Source: Dehalococcoidia bacterium
Lineage (GTDB): Bacteria; Chloroflexota; Dehalococcoidia; UBA1151; UBA1328
NCBI GenBank assembly: GCA_030745955.1
Contig: JASLNQ010000051.1
Coordinates: 4,412-10,715, forward strand
Length of the DNA: 6,304 nucleotides
Direction: 5' to 3'
Part shown: piece by piece, positions 5,978 to 6,304 of the stretch
Numbering within the stretch: the stretch's first letter is position 1
Layout of the letters: the number at the start of each line of letters is the position of its first letter
Position numbers and translations under genes: made by a program
Notes under the pieces: generated by a model
Databases searched by the model: none
The model's input: only the letters and a program-made list of their open reading frames with translations
Told to the model about the DNA's origin: nothing

Positions 5978-6042
5978 TTCTTCACTTCCCTGGTTCTGCC
6001 AGCCGCCCGGTCGACGACCGGATGGGACCGGCGGCCGAGGGT
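5978..6042. repeat. Spacer with alternative hairpins, core CCGGTC-GAC-GACCGG
   Basis: The 65-nt gap between the NIPSNAP stop and the thiolase-like start contains a perfect 15-nt dyad, CCGGTCG-A-CGACCGG (6007-6021). A competing pairing joins GCCGCC and GGTC (6002-6012, one bulged C) with GACCGGCGGC (6026-6035). The two folds exclude each other. The thiolase-like ribosome binding site (AGGGA at 5987-5991) lies just outside the hairpins. A processing or stability role in a polycistronic transcript is possible. No U tract is present. Confidence 0.55.
5987..5991 (-). promoter_or_regulatory. Ribosome binding site that decides the thiolase-like start
   Basis: AGGGA on the minus strand lies 9 nt before the ATG at 5977. 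It supports this start over the in-frame ATG at 6142, which falls inside the NIPSNAP coding region. Confidence 0.6.
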
Positions 6043-6304
6043 TTACTGCATTGGCGAGTAGGGAGTCGGCAAGAGGGTCTGGTTGCGGACGTTTTTGACG
6101 ATGAGGCCGTCGCGGTGGGAATCCTCGACAACCTTCGCCCAATCAGGGTCGTTGCGGAAGCTCTCCCACGCTTCCGCACGCTGACCCGCATTCTCGAACG
6201 ACACCATGTAGGTAAGTTCGTGGTTGCTTTCTCCTACGTCGGTAACCCAGTAGCCAACGTTCTTGATCCCATGCTTTTCGAAGAGCTTCATGGTGTGGTT
6301 GGCG
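6043..6304 (-). CDS. NIPSNAP-family protein, 5' end outside window
   Basis: The visible 86 codons encode the C-terminal part of a NIPSNAP domain (dimeric alpha/beta-barrel fold). The reading frame continues through the window edge with A-N-H-T before the internal Met at 6291. NHTMKLFEKHGIKNVGYW is the usual mid-domain signature, so that Met is not the true start and about 15-25 N-terminal residues lie outside. Further landmarks are NHELTYMVSFENAGQRAEAW, then FRNDPDW, and the closing LLPTPYSPMQ, normal for the family end. Many NIPSNAP-like proteins have no proven function. Some bacterial ones sit beside catabolic or CoA-ester genes, as here, where a thiolase-like gene follows 65 nt downstream on the same strand. 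Co-transcription is likely; a direct role in the same reaction is inference only. Confidence 0.9.
   Translation of the reverse strand, partial: ANHTMKLFEKHGIKNVGYWVTDVGESNHELTYMVSFENAGQRAEAWESFRNDPDWAKVVEDSHRDGLIVKNVRNQTLLPTPYSPMQ

Noticed and set aside
5978..6142. N-terminal extension of the thiolase-like protein to an ATG at 6142
   Set aside because: It would overlap the NIPSNAP gene by about 100 nt and add a Pro/Arg-rich tail unlike the family. The ATG at 5977 has a proper ribosome binding site and sits at the start of the fold.
6043..6291. A complete 82-residue NIPSNAP protein starting at 6291
   Set aside because: The frame stays open to the window edge, and the residues before this Met (A-N-H-T) belong to the conserved domain.
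1..6304. CRISPR array, insertion sequence or attachment site
   Set aside because: No regularly spaced direct repeats, transposase motifs or tRNA-linked duplications were seen.

Overview
The window is bacterial and GC-rich. All seven protein-coding genes lie on the minus strand, so transcription runs from high to low coordinates. The der-plsY-gpsA order, a NIPSNAP/thiolase-like/DUF35 cassette and a dispersed palindrome of the CCCTCAnCCTAACC type together point to Chloroflexota, perhaps a Dehalococcoidia or SAR202-like lineage. That placement rests on recognition and context; no search was run.

Region by region on the minus strand: (1) 6304-4393 is an accessory acyl-CoA-type cassette. It holds the 3' part of a NIPSNAP-family gene, a thiolase-like (lipid-transfer/SCP-x-like) protein of 387 residues, and, 4 nt further on, a DUF35-type OB-fold partner of 138 residues. 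The thiolase-like protein lacks the usual catalytic Cys and HEAF-type His. The DUF35 protein has lost all four zinc-ribbon cysteines and contains no cysteine at all. (2) 4392-3964 is about 430 nt without a gene. It carries a two-tier palindromic repeat, a perfect 19-nt dyad and a leader hairpin upstream of argF. (3) 3963-3058 is argF (ornithine carbamoyltransferase), with several unusual residues at motif positions. (4) 2964-3 is a tight housekeeping run: der (ribosome-assembly GTPase, complete), plsY (acyl-phosphate:glycerol-3-phosphate acyltransferase, overlapping der by 8 nt) and gpsA (glycerol-3-phosphate dehydrogenase, GTG start 9 nt after the plsY stop, 3' end cut by the window edge).

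Functionally, gpsA makes sn-glycerol-3-phosphate and plsY acylates it, so the two form the entry to phospholipid synthesis. der is a commonly seen neighbour. argF supplies citrulline for arginine synthesis and is probably a separate or loosely joined unit. The thiolase-like/DUF35 pair resembles known heteromeric CoA-ester enzymes, including retro-aldol lyases of steroid side-chain breakdown and thiolase-like acyltransferases. Its substrate cannot be read from the sequence.

The most interesting unexplained structure is a set of three intergenic dyads with identical arms, CCGGTC...GACCGG, at 3027-3041, 4139-4155 and 6007-6021. One lies in each intergenic gap longer than about 50 nt, and I found no paired copy inside a gene.
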